Position numbers and translations under genes: made by a program. 64,000 nucleotides of DNA from Lysobacter_K sp043738095 (GTDB taxonomy: Bacteria; Pseudomonadota; Gammaproteobacteria; Xanthomonadales; Xanthomonadaceae), in assembly GCA_043738095.1 (NCBI GenBank), contig JAYSZI010000083.1, positions 3,760 to 67,759 of the forward strand, given 5' to 3'. Of this stretch, positions 18,915-27,449 are shown one piece after another. The notes beneath the pieces were generated by a model that saw only the letters and a list, made by a program, of their open reading frames with translations, had not been told where the DNA came from and ran no database searches. Each line of letters starts with the position of its first letter. The first letter of the stretch is position 1.

Positions 18915-19757
18915 ATGGGCGACGCGTTGACCAGGCACCCGCCTAAAACCGGAAGCCACGGGTGGGAGCCGCAGTGGCTCGGCGACGACAAACGTTCTTT
19001 GTATGCCGCGCTGCACCGATGCCCACAGCCCGGCGCGCGGCTGGGCGTGGTGCTGGTGCCGCCGTTGTTCCACGAGCAACCGCGCAGTCGGCGCCTGCTG
19101 ACCGAAGTAGCCAATGGGCTTGCTGCGCTGGGCTTGCCAGCGCTGCGCTTCGATTTTTTCGGCACCGCGGACTCGGCCGGCGACAGCGAGCAAACCGATT
19201 TCGCCTCGATGTGCGTCGACCTCGACCTTGCCGTGGCGGCGTTGCGCACGCAAGCCGGCGTCGATCGGGTGGCAATTCTCGCCTGGCGCGGCGCAGCACT
19301 GCCGGTGGCGCGTTGGCTCGATAGCGGCGGACGGCCGGCAACCGTGGTCTTGTGGGAGCCGATCGTCGATGGCGCGCCGTGGTTGGAGCAACTCGAGCGC
19401 GACGACGCGGCCGAACGCCGCTCCTCCGAGCGTTATCCCGTAAGTAGGACAGCGTTGGGACCGGACGGGCAACTGATGGGCCTGGCAGTGTCGTCGCAAC
19501 TGCGCGCCGATATCGCCGGCGCGCGTGTCGCCGATAACGGCTCGTCCGGGTATTGGGCGGTGCTGCGACCGCCTGGATCGCCGTCTGGATCGCCGTCTGT
19601 ATCGCCGCCTGAGTTGGCGTGGCAGCAGGTGTTCGATTTGCCGGTCGACGCGCCCACGTTCGACGGCAGTACGCGGATGGATTCGGGCTTGTTCGTCACC
19701 CCGCGCTTGAAGTGCGTGGCCGACGACGTGGGTAGGGCGCTATTGGAGAGGGGCTGA
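18915..19757 (+). CDS. Alpha/beta hydrolase fold protein, exosortase A hydrolase 2-like
   Basis: This 280-residue protein resembles the 'hydrolase 2, exosortase A system-associated' group (TIGR03101). It has LGVVLVPPLFHEQPRSRRLL (about 43-62), the strand-turn LRFDFFGTADSAGDSEQTDF (77-96), and a nucleophile-elbow position AWRGA (123-127). Arg125 sits there where a serine, cysteine or aspartate would be expected, so ordinary hydrolase chemistry is doubtful. A short 12-bp repeat encodes a Gly-Ser-Pro stretch near residue 223. The frame is open from 18825, but the ATG at 18915 fits the family start better and has a modest AGGCGG upstream. It follows the NRPS by about 130 bp and precedes the second hydrolase by 3 bp. 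It may act with that protein in releasing or transferring the NRPS product. Confidence 0.8.
   Translation: MGDALTRHPPKTGSHGWEPQWLGDDKRSLYAALHRCPQPGARLGVVLVPPLFHEQPRSRRLLTEVANGLAALGLPALRFDFFGTADSAGDSEQTDFASMCVDLDLAVAALRTQAGVDRVAILAWRGAALPVARWLDSGGRPATVVLWEPIVDGAPWLEQLERDDAAERRSSERYPVSRTALGPDGQLMGLAVSSQLRADIAGARVADNGSSGYWAVLRPPGSPSGSPSVSPPELAWQQVFDLPVDAPTFDGSTRMDSGLFVTPRLKCVADDVGRALLERG
19574..19609. repeat. 12-bp tandem repeat, three copies
   Basis: Two exact copies of TGGATCGCCGTC and a third with two mismatches lie in frame in the first hydrolase gene and encode repeated Gly-Ser-Pro-Ser units. Copy-number change would alter loop length without breaking the frame. Confidence 0.85.
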
Positions 19758-19760
19758 GCC

Positions 19761-20573
19761 ATGGATCGAATCGTGCAATTCGGACCGGAAGGTCGGTTGG
19801 TCGGCGTGTTGAGCGGCGCATCGCTGCCAGCCGCGGCGCCTACGTTGGTACTGCCCAGTGCCGGACTGGTGCCGCGCGCGGGCCCGTTCCGGTTGCATGT
19901 TGAGCTGGCCCGACGCCTGGCGCCACGCGGCATCCGCACGTTTCGATTTGAAGTCCCCGGCGTTGGCGAAACCCCGCGCCTGGCCGGCGTTGGCGCGCGC
20001 GAGGCGACCTTGGCGGCGCTGGATCGGTTGGCCTCCCACTACGGCTGTAAGGAGTTCGTGGTCGGTGGCGTCTGCAGTGCCGCCGATGCGGGCTGGCACG
20101 CGGCGCTGGCTGACCCGCGCGTGCGCGCCGTGGTAATGCTCGATGGCGTCAGTTTCACCGGCCCCTGGTTCCAGCTGGCGCGCTTGGCGGGCGTGATGCG
20201 CCGGCCCATCCGCGAATGGCGGGGCGTGGCGCGCCGGTGGTTCGCGCGGGCGCGTTCGGGCGCCCCCGCGCCGGACATGGCCGATTACCGCGAGTGGCCG
20301 GATCGGGGCGAAGCACGCCGCCAGTTCGCCGCGCTGCTGGCGCGCAACGTGCGCTCGCTGTGGATCTACACCGGCGGTTACAGCGACCGCTTCCTGCACC
20401 CGCGCCAGTTCGCCTGGAGCTTCGGACCGGCAGCCGGTGACCGCATGGTGGCGATGCACTACTGGCCGGACTGCGATCACACGTTCTACGCCCGGGCGCA
20501 TCGCGATCGCTTACTGGTCACGATCGAGAACTGGTTGACCTCGCCGACCCCGGCGGCGGGAGCGCCGCGATGA
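19761..20573 (+). CDS. Alpha/beta hydrolase, exosortase A hydrolase 1-like, with Cys at nucleophile position
   Basis: This 270-residue protein resembles the 'hydrolase 1, exosortase A system-associated' group (TIGR03100). It has FGPEGRLVGVLSG at the N-terminus, then APTLVLPSAGLVPRAGPF, then RTFRFEVPGVGET. The nucleophile elbow reads VGGVCSAADAG, which places Cys105 where classical serine hydrolases have Ser. A C-terminal MHYWPDCDHTFY supplies a candidate catalytic His. A cysteine nucleophile would suit acyl transfer from a carrier-protein thioester as well as hydrolysis. It lies 3 bp after the first hydrolase gene and overlaps the next gene by four bases, so it is part of the NRPS operon. Cytoplasmic; no signal peptide. 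Confidence 0.84.
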   Translation: MDRIVQFGPEGRLVGVLSGASLPAAAPTLVLPSAGLVPRAGPFRLHVELARRLAPRGIRTFRFEVPGVGETPRLAGVGAREATLAALDRLASHYGCKEFVVGGVCSAADAGWHAALADPRVRAVVMLDGVSFTGPWFQLARLAGVMRRPIREWRGVARRWFARARSGAPAPDMADYREWPDRGEARRQFAALLARNVRSLWIYTGGYSDRFLHPRQFAWSFGPAAGDRMVAMHYWPDCDHTFYARAHRDRLLVTIENWLTSPTPAAGAPR

Positions 20574-22354
20574 CGATGTCCATGATCATGAGCAGCGAAG
20601 CCGTCGTGGCGGATGCTGCCGTGTCAGCAACGGCGCATCTGAAATCACGCACCTCGTTGTACGCGACTCCGCCCAGCCCCGCGATTAGGTTGCGGGTGGT
20701 TCTGGTGGCGCCGCGGCAGGTACCGGTCTGGTTGCTGCGGTTCTTCGAGCTGGTGTCGCAGAACCCTTGGCTTAACCTGGTGGTATTGCCATTTTCCGGC
20801 GAGCCTGCTCCGTCAACGTTTTCCTTGCCGTGGGATCTGCGCGCCTTGCTCGCGTATGAGCGCCGACACTCGCTCGCCGGTGGCATGGCGCGCGCTGCGA
20901 TTCATGAGCAGGACGCCGTTGCGTTCGATACCGCCATACGAAGCGATCTGGATACCGCGGTATTGCGCGCCCGGATTGGTCTGTTGCGTCCTGACCTGAT
21001 CTTGTTGCTGGGTGCGCCGCAGTGGGCGGAGGCATTGGGCGACCGCGCGCAATGGGGATGCTGGGATTTCGGCCCCAGCCTGACGGACGCAGGGTGTGCG
21101 GCGCAGGCGCTGCTCGCGCCGGTGATGCGAGGGGAATACGCCACGCCGGTTGAACTGCGCTTGCAACACCTCGACCGCCCGCCGACGTCGCTGGTCACCA
21201 GTTGCGGCTCCACCTGTCGCGCATCGGCTAGCAGCCAGCGGGACCAGGCCCTGCTCAAGATGCCGGCACTGCTGATGCGGTCGCTCCGGCAATTGGCCCA
21301 TGCCCATGGGGCGTTGGACGTTCCGCCGCAGCGCACCGCCCACTTGCAATTGACCGTGGCCGAAACATCTACCGCGAGCGCGACCCGGTTTGGCGCGGGC
21401 CTGAGCGCACTCGCCAGGACGCTCGCGTTTCGATTCACGGTGCGATGTCGGCGGTGGTCGCAGCCCAGCGAGACGGCGTGGCACCTCCTCATGCGCCATG
21501 GCCGTGAGCCGATCAACCCCGACACCCCCCACGTCCGCCAGCACGCGTTTCTGTCGGCGCCCGGTAACCAGTCCTGGGCGGATCCATGTGTGGTGAACGA
21601 CGGTGAACGCCGCCTGTTGTTTGTCGAGCAGTGGACGGCAGAGGATCCCAAGGGCGTTATCGCGTGTCTGGAGCTGCTGCCCAACGAGCGTGTGCGACCG
21701 CTGGGCATCGCGCTGGCCCAACCGTTCCATCTGTCGTATCCGCAGGCGTTTCTGTGGCAAGGGCAGTGGTACCTGACCGTGGAGTCGGGCCAGGCGAGAT
21801 GCGTGAGCCTGTTCCGGGCTGAAACCTTCCCCCTGCGCTGGCAGCACATCACGGAGCTGATTAAAGGATGGAATTGCGTCGACCCGACGCTTCATCACCA
21901 CGATGGCCATTGGTATCTGTTTGCCAATGTCGCCGAGAGCGCCGGCAGCAGCACCTGGGATGAGTTGTTCCTGTTTGTGGCTGACAGCCTGACCGGACCG
22001 TTCCGCCCGCACCCGGCCAATCCGATCGTCAGCGATGCGCGACGCGCGCGCCCTGCGGGCCGGTTGTTCGAGCGCGAGGGCCGGCTGATCCGGCCGGCGC
22101 AGGACTGCGCACCCAGGTATGGCGCGGCCGTGGTATTCAATGAAGTGCTGGAGTTGAGCCCGACGCACTATCACGAGCGCCCATTGGGACGGCTCGACAT
22201 CAGTTGGACTTTGGGGGTCGACGGCTGTCACACCTACAGCGGCATCACCGGGGTGGAGGTGCTGGATGCGCGCGGCGCGCCCCCGGCGGATTCGGCGCGG
22301 CTTACGGTGCTTGACCGTCTGCTGCCTGCGGCCGCTATCGAGATTCGGCGCTGA
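20570..22354 (+). CDS. GINT1-like protein: formyltransferase-like N-terminus plus beta-propeller
   Basis: This 594-residue protein has two parts. Residues 40-190 look like the N-terminal fold seen in formyltransferase-like proteins (RLRVVLVAPRQVPVWLL, and LRPDLILLLGAPQWAEALG near 140). Residues 330-590 look like the five-bladed propeller of glycoside hydrolase 43-like proteins: SWADPCVVNDGERRLLFVEQ, YPQAFLWQGQWYLTVES, and GWNCVDPTLHHHDGHWYLFA. This combination is typical of bacterial proteins grouped with the N-terminal region of plant glucosamine inositolphosphorylceramide transferase (GINT1), often in surface polysaccharide loci. A sugar-binding or sugar-transfer role on the EPS precursor fits the context; the reaction is unknown. 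The ATG overlaps the hydrolase stop (ATGA). It is the last gene of the NRPS operon. Confidence 0.75.
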   Translation: MTMSMIMSSEAVVADAAVSATAHLKSRTSLYATPPSPAIRLRVVLVAPRQVPVWLLRFFELVSQNPWLNLVVLPFSGEPAPSTFSLPWDLRALLAYERRHSLAGGMARAAIHEQDAVAFDTAIRSDLDTAVLRARIGLLRPDLILLLGAPQWAEALGDRAQWGCWDFGPSLTDAGCAAQALLAPVMRGEYATPVELRLQHLDRPPTSLVTSCGSTCRASASSQRDQALLKMPALLMRSLRQLAHAHGALDVPPQRTAHLQLTVAETSTASATRFGAGLSALARTLAFRFTVRCRRWSQPSETAWHLLMRHGREPINPDTPHVRQHAFLSAPGNQSWADPCVVNDGERRLLFVEQWTAEDPKGVIACLELLPNERVRPLGIALAQPFHLSYPQAFLWQGQWYLTVESGQARCVSLFRAETFPLRWQHITELIKGWNCVDPTLHHHDGHWYLFANVAESAGSSTWDELFLFVADSLTGPFRPHPANPIVSDARRARPAGRLFEREGRLIRPAQDCAPRYGAAVVFNEVLELSPTHYHERPLGRLDISWTLGVDGCHTYSGITGVEVLDARGAPPADSARLTVLDRLLPAAAIEIRR

Positions 22355-22464
22355 TAGGCAAGAGCCGTGCGAATGCAGATGACCTGCTTCGCCTGCCCCG
22401 GTGTCTGTAAACGCCTAAATCAAGCCAAGCCAAAAGGCGGGCCGACTTGAATGGATGGGTAGGC

Positions 22465-22668
22465 CTACGAGACGAGAAAATCGAAAATCTTCGACCCGGT
22501 GCCGGCGTTCGTACGGTAGAGCTCAGTGAACCCGCAGTTCTCACAACTCACCGCTGTGAAGCGGTTGGTGGAGATATCAAAAGCAGCCGACAGAAGCCCG
22601 CCTTCCGCTCGCATTTCGTTGCGGCTGTACTCAGTGCCGCCGCATTTCGTGCAGGTGAACAAGGTCAT
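22465..22668 (-). CDS. Small zinc-ribbon protein
   Basis: This 67-residue protein has two CxxCG knuckles, FTCTKCGGTEY near the N-terminus and VSCENCGFTELY near residue 44, which should bind one zinc ion. The layout matches the small zinc-ribbon nucleic-acid-binding group (DUF2082-like) with an ending of the KIFDFLV type. It stands alone on the minus strand between the NRPS operon and the first beta-helix gene, in DNA that looks less GC-rich than its neighbours. Its link to the EPS locus is unknown. Confidence 0.75.
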   Translation of the reverse strand: MTLFTCTKCGGTEYSRNEMRAEGGLLSAAFDISTNRFTAVSCENCGFTELYRTNAGTGSKIFDFLVS

Positions 22669-22843
22669 TTTCGGTCCTTAGGGACGAGCAGCTGATGCTA
22701 CGCATGCTACGAAAAGACTCCGCAATCTGCGAGGCAAATCACCGGCACTCCCCGATGGTGTTCTGCATCGTGGCCACGACCGGACCGGACCGGCTGGCTG
22801 GTTGGAGTGCTCTGCCGTCGCGGGCATCGGCACAGCGCCAATG

Positions 22844-22875
22844 AAAAGAGTCGGACGAGTTTCCTCGCCCGACTC
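22844..22875 (-). terminator. Rho-independent terminator of the first beta-helix gene
   Basis: On the minus strand GAGTCGG.CGAG pairs with CTCG.CCGACTC across a four-base loop (11 pairs with one internal mismatch) and is followed by TTTT. It lies about 80 bp past the stop codon of the beta-helix gene, in the right orientation. Confidence 0.75.
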
Positions 22876-22955
22876 CGGTACTGCTTACTGCAGATGCCTC
22901 ACGCAATCCACCGCGCCCCCCGGGCGGCAACGGCGCTCACCATCGGACCAACAAC

Positions 22956-25262
22956 TTAAAACTTGCTTACCTTGAAGCTGGTGGTGGCGGTGACACTGGT
23001 GCCGTCCATGCTGGCGACCGCCTTCAACTGGTAGGTACCTATCGAGCTACCACCGGTGCCGGAGACAAACGACCTGCGTGCAAACCCGTCCGCGCCGCTG
23101 GTGGTGCTCATCACGATCGTGGTGACGCCATCGGGCTTGGTAGCGGTGAACTTGACCGTCGCGCCGCTGACGGGGCTACCGTTCTTGAGCACCTTGGCGC
23201 TCATGTAAACGGTCTGTCCACGGATGTAGCTGGGCTTGTCGGTACCCACCGTCTCGGTCAAACCCGGGGCGGGAACCGCGACGACATCCTTGACTGTGTA
23301 AGTACCCCCCGCACTGGCAGTGTGCACGCTACCGACAGTGCTGCTGACGCCGGTACCGATGCCGTACGCACCGGCGGTTGAGCCGCTGGCCGAGGTCACG
23401 TTGAACGTCGCATTGGCGCTGGCACCCGGGGCCAAGGTCACGCTGGTCGCGCTGAGCGTGCCGGTCCAGTTGGCGGGGACGGTCCGGGCCAGGCTGAAGC
23501 TAGTGTTGCTGCAGTCACCCGTGTCCCTGTTGGTCAGGCTGACGGTGTAGCTGACCATCGTGCCGGCGGCGACGGCGCCGGTCGGGCCGGTCAGAGTGAC
23601 CGCGGGCGCGGCGCGGGCGCAGGTGGGGGAGGGCGCCGGCGGCGGCGCCGTGCCACCGGCCTGCAGTTCCAGCGCACCGATGTCCGACGCCGTACCCGAC
23701 GGACGCGGCTGCATCAAAAAGTCGGTGCCCATGCCGGTGAGCATCGCGACCTTGTCGACCACGGGGCTGCCGGCCAGCGGCATGGCGTCGAAGTTGGCCA
23801 GGGTCATGTTGGTCAGGTTCGGGTTCTGGCCGCAGATGCTGCCGCTCGGGCAGGCATTGTTCTTGACGTTCCACACCAGGTTGCCTGCGAACGTCACCGT
23901 TGCCGCGCTGTTGTAGGCGAAGTGGGCGACCGCCAACTCGCTGGTGTTCCCCGCGACCACAGCCAGATAATCCGGCATGCCGAGCAGGGCATTGTTCTGG
24001 ATCGTGATCGTCGACGACGCGTCGCCTTCGGTGGTCATGATCAAACCGTCACCTTGGCCGGTGATCGTGTTGTGGCGGATGTTGACCGTGTTGTTGGACC
24101 CCACCGACAGCGACAGGGCATTGCCCGAAGCGCGGCACTGGTCGCCGGCCTGCATGTAGAACTTGCCAGCAAAGTACGCGCAGCTGCCGACCATCACCGA
24201 GTTCTCGATCGTGGTGTTGCCGCGGGTCTTGATCTGGTTGCCACCGTTGGCAATCGCATAGGCGCGGCGGATGGTCACCGTGGTGCCTGCGGCGCCGTCC
24301 ATGTACAGCAGGTCGAGGCCGTCGGAGGTGTTGTGGTGGACGAACGCGTCCTCGATCAGCCATTGGCCACCGGTGGTGATGGTGCCCAAGCCGTCGCCGT
24401 AGCCACCGCTCCTCTGGCCCCAGCAGTTGACGGCTTCGCCCGTCTGCCAGTCCTGGCCGCAACCGTTCCAGGCGATTTCTATATCGCGCATGACAATCGC
24501 GCCGGAGTTGGAGCTGTTGGCGCCGACGTTGGCATCCCAACCGGCCCAGCCGTTGTGGTTGATCTTGACGCGCTCCATCGTCCAGTTGCTTAAGCGGCCG
24601 GCATTCATGCCCTGCAGACCCAGGCCGTGGATGTCGACGTCGTGCAGCCAGACATTGGCCGAGTCGCTCGCGGTCAGGCCGACCGACGCCCAGTTGCCGT
24701 ACGGCGCTGCGGTGCGGTTGCAGGCGGCCGAAGCCACGCTGTGCGCAGACACGCAGTTGCTCTTGTCGGTGATTTCGAGGTGCCCCACTTCGACGTTGGA
24801 GCTGCCATCCAGGCTCAGGATGCTCCAGGTGTGCTCGGCGCCCCACAGCTTCGGCGGGGCGGCGCTGTTGCCAAGGATGCGGGTCTTGGCGCTCGTGGTG
24901 CCGCTGGGGATCCGGCCCAGGTTGCAGGCGGTGCGATCAGCGGAGGTGCAGCTGCCGGCCGCGCCGGGCGCGCCGTAGCCGATCATGTACTCGCCCGAGC
25001 CGATCATCAGGGTGTCGCCGCCGGCAATGCGCGCAGCCGCGCCGCTGGGCAGCGCGTAATAGGGGTGCTTCCAGGCGCAGTTCTGGGCGGTGCCGCTGCC
25101 CGGATAGGCGGCGTCGCCGCGGCCGGTGCACTGGTTGGCGTCACCACCGTCGGTGCGCACGAAGAAAGTCGCCGCCTGAGCGGACCCGAAAGCGCCGAGG
25201 CCGAGGGTGGCAGTCAGCAGGACGGATGTGAGGGGATGAATGCGAAAGCTGCGAATGTTCAA
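22956..25262 (-). CDS. Secreted right-handed beta-helix protein with two C-terminal Ig-like domains
   Basis: This 768-residue protein is predicted to be exported. I start it at the TTG at 25262, which has GGAG six bases upstream and opens directly into a signal peptide (LTSVLLTATLGLGAFGSAQA). The frame continues to 25505, but that extension has no signal character. The mature part begins ATFFVRTDGGDANQC and holds parallel beta-helix repeats (NTTIENSVMVGSC, NNTVNIRHNTITG, STITIQNNALLG) to about residue 520, as in polysaccharide lyases and epimerases. Two Ig-like domains follow: a NEW3-type domain (SYTVSLTNRDTGDC...) and a Big-type domain (GATVKFTATKPDG). No PEP-CTERM or LPXTG tail is present. 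It is a paralogue of the protein at 28257-29972. EPS cleavage, remodelling or binding is inference. Confidence 0.8.
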   Translation of the reverse strand: MNIRSFRIHPLTSVLLTATLGLGAFGSAQAATFFVRTDGGDANQCTGRGDAAYPGSGTAQNCAWKHPYYALPSGAAARIAGGDTLMIGSGEYMIGYGAPGAAGSCTSADRTACNLGRIPSGTTSAKTRILGNSAAPPKLWGAEHTWSILSLDGSSNVEVGHLEITDKSNCVSAHSVASAACNRTAAPYGNWASVGLTASDSANVWLHDVDIHGLGLQGMNAGRLSNWTMERVKINHNGWAGWDANVGANSSNSGAIVMRDIEIAWNGCGQDWQTGEAVNCWGQRSGGYGDGLGTITTGGQWLIEDAFVHHNTSDGLDLLYMDGAAGTTVTIRRAYAIANGGNQIKTRGNTTIENSVMVGSCAYFAGKFYMQAGDQCRASGNALSLSVGSNNTVNIRHNTITGQGDGLIMTTEGDASSTITIQNNALLGMPDYLAVVAGNTSELAVAHFAYNSAATVTFAGNLVWNVKNNACPSGSICGQNPNLTNMTLANFDAMPLAGSPVVDKVAMLTGMGTDFLMQPRPSGTASDIGALELQAGGTAPPPAPSPTCARAAPAVTLTGPTGAVAAGTMVSYTVSLTNRDTGDCSNTSFSLARTVPANWTGTLSATSVTLAPGASANATFNVTSASGSTAGAYGIGTGVSSTVGSVHTASAGGTYTVKDVVAVPAPGLTETVGTDKPSYIRGQTVYMSAKVLKNGSPVSGATVKFTATKPDGVTTIVMSTTSGADGFARRSFVSGTGGSSIGTYQLKAVASMDGTSVTATTSFKVSKF

Positions 25263-25876
25263 TTCAGACTCCGGTGCCGCGTGGCGAAATAGCAGGGGGA
25301 ATAGAGCAGGGCTTCCTTGCGCCGGAGCGAACTGTAGGGATTGGGTTTTGGGGGTTTTGAGCAGACGGTCACGCATTGCCGGGGGCAAATTGACCCCGGT
25401 CACAGTTCTTTGTGGGCCAAATGTGAAATTCAGCTGGCAGTTGGACTCTGAGGAGCCAGAAGTGCCGCAACGCGTTAGTAGCTGCCCCGAGGGCGACAAA
25501 AACATGGTTTGAAGGCGGTAATTCCTGAGCCCTGGAGCCGTCTTTCGCCTTCGCGCGGGGGGTCCCCCCTGGCCGCTGCAGGCCTACGTTGGCGTTGATA
25601 ACCAATGCATTCGGCCGTCGATCACGCCTCATGGGCCGGGACAAGGCGGGGCCCCTGGCATCGGGGCAGCCGCAGGGCTTATTTCCATGGGGGCAGGTGG
25701 TCCACCGATGCGAGCGCCGGGCAGCCCATGAACATTCAGCCGTGGGCCCGTCGTGGCCCCATAGCCCAGGTCTGGAACGGGCGGGTCTTGTGTCACGGGC
25801 CAACCCTGGGCCGCCACCCTGGCGTATGGGCATCGCCCTCACACGCCCCATCGGCGCTGTGGCGGGGCGCTAGCGC
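25263..25876. other. Divergent intergenic region, about 600 bp, with an inverted repeat
   Basis: This lies between the start of the minus-strand beta-helix gene and the plus-strand flippase gene. Open frames exist on both strands but show no domain. At 25379-25399 CCGGGG and CCCCGG face each other across nine bases, and GGTCAC occurs as a direct repeat at 25368 and 25398. This could be an operator, an untranslated-region hairpin or the remnant of a mobile-element end. Promoters for both flanking genes should lie here. Confidence 0.5.
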
Positions 25877-27400
25877 ATGAGCACCCCTATTGACAGTGCG
25901 GTGTTGGACGAGCCGCCAACGCAAGTGGTGCCGGAGCGAGGCGGGCCCCGGGTGGGCGCGGTCGGGATGGCCACCCACTACCTGCGCTACTCAAGTGCCA
26001 CCGTGCTGATGATGCTGGCCGGGCTGGTGTCGTTCCCCGTCCTGACCAGACTGCTCGACAACACCGAGTTCGGCATCCTGGGCTACTACGACACGTGGCT
26101 GATGATGGCCGTCACCGCCATCAAGTTCGGTGGTCAGCACGCGATCCTGCGCATGTACCCGTTTGCCGGGGACCAAGCGCGGATGATGCACTTCACCACC
26201 AACCTGGTGTTCCTGCCCATGGTGGTATCGGTGGGCTTCTGGTTGCTGGCGGTAGGGGTGATCGCGGCCATGAGTGGCTGGGGCGGATTGGTCACGCCAC
26301 CGGTGTTTTGGTGTGCGGTGGCGATGATTCCATTGCTGGTGTTCACCAGCCAGGTGGAAATGACCCTGCGCGTCAGTGAGCGCTCCGGCGTGCTGACGAC
26401 CTGCAGAGTGTCATGGCGCTGGCTCGAGCTCATCCTGATCATCGGCATCGTGGCCTTGCTCCAGCGCAGCGCCCTGGGGGTCTATGCCGGCAAGATCGCC
26501 GCGGCCTTGATCCTGGTGGCGTTCTATATCGCCTGGGTACGCCGGCACCTGCGGTTTTCCCGCAAATCAATCGACTTGGGTGCGTACCGCAACTCCCTGC
26601 GCTACGGCCTGCCGCTCGTGGTGAACGAAATCGCCGCACTGTCGTTGATCTCGATCGACCGCATCATGCTCCGGCATCTGCAGGGCGACTACGAAGGTGT
26701 TGGCATCTTTACCGTCGGCTGCGCGCTGGCCATGCAAATCGGCGTGCTCATGAACGACCCCCTGATGGGCGCGTTCGATCCGGCGGCCAACCGCCTCCAC
26801 GGTACCGATGGCGCGGCGCAGGTGCGGGCCTTGAAGACCAGGACGTTGCTGCCGGTGACCTACGCCTCGATCGGCGTGAGCGTGGCGATCTGGGCGGTCG
26901 GCGGCGACGTGATGGCCGTGCTCGCGGGCGCGGACAAAATTGCGTCGGGACCGGTGTTCGCGTGGCTGGGCGCGGTGTTTGCGCTGTTGCCATTGCTCAA
27001 CGTGAGCGGCTACGGCTTGCTGCTGCAGCAGCGCACGATGACGGTGCTCGCGCTCACCGCAGTGGCTGCGGCCACCAACATCGGCCTGAATTTTCTCTGG
27101 ATTCCGGCCTATGGAGCGATGGGGGCGGTCTACGCAACCGCCGTCAGCTATGTGGTTCTGTCCGTGGGCAAGTGCGTGCTATGTCCGCGCGAATTGCTGC
27201 AATTGCCTGACCGTAAGAGCTTACTGGTCGCGGGCGCAGCGGCGGCGGGGTTCCTGTTCGTGGTGGAAGGGTCCGGGCTGTTCGCTGTGGCAGCGCCGTC
27301 GGCGAGGGTTGCGGTGGCCGGTGGGCTGTGGCTGCTGCTCTACCTGCTTCCCGCGCTGGTCCTCGACCCGCGTTTGCGCCGACTGCTGATCAAACGCTAG
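25877..27400 (+). CDS. Wzx-type polysaccharide flippase (MOP superfamily)
   Basis: This 507-residue polytopic membrane protein shows about 12-14 hydrophobic helices. It begins with YLRYSSATVLMMLAGLVSFP and FPVLTRLLDNTEFGILGYYD, the pattern of the first helices of lipopolysaccharide/EPS flippases. A second half follows (VNEIAALSLISIDRIMLRHL, about 250-270), consistent with the MOP internal repeat. It would flip the undecaprenyl-linked repeat unit from the cytoplasmic to the periplasmic face for the Wzy-like protein encoded at 29969-31312. It is the only flippase candidate in the window. The ydcF-type gene follows closely on the same strand. Confidence 0.88.
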   Translation: MSTPIDSAVLDEPPTQVVPERGGPRVGAVGMATHYLRYSSATVLMMLAGLVSFPVLTRLLDNTEFGILGYYDTWLMMAVTAIKFGGQHAILRMYPFAGDQARMMHFTTNLVFLPMVVSVGFWLLAVGVIAAMSGWGGLVTPPVFWCAVAMIPLLVFTSQVEMTLRVSERSGVLTTCRVSWRWLELILIIGIVALLQRSALGVYAGKIAAALILVAFYIAWVRRHLRFSRKSIDLGAYRNSLRYGLPLVVNEIAALSLISIDRIMLRHLQGDYEGVGIFTVGCALAMQIGVLMNDPLMGAFDPAANRLHGTDGAAQVRALKTRTLLPVTYASIGVSVAIWAVGGDVMAVLAGADKIASGPVFAWLGAVFALLPLLNVSGYGLLLQQRTMTVLALTAVAAATNIGLNFLWIPAYGAMGAVYATAVSYVVLSVGKCVLCPRELLQLPDRKSLLVAGAAAAGFLFVVEGSGLFAVAAPSARVAVAGGLWLLLYLLPALVLDPRLRRLLIKR

Positions 27401-27449
27401 CCGTGGCCTTGTGCTGCCCCAAGGGTTGGCGAGCGTTGCAAGGTGCGAT

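Noticed and set aside
19574..19609. Tandem repeat as a phase-variation switch
   Set aside because: The unit is 12 bases, so copy-number changes keep the frame; at most loop length varies.
23922..24593. A 223-residue plus-strand frame over the first beta-helix gene
   Set aside because: Antisense shadow; the minus strand encodes continuous beta-helix repeats here.
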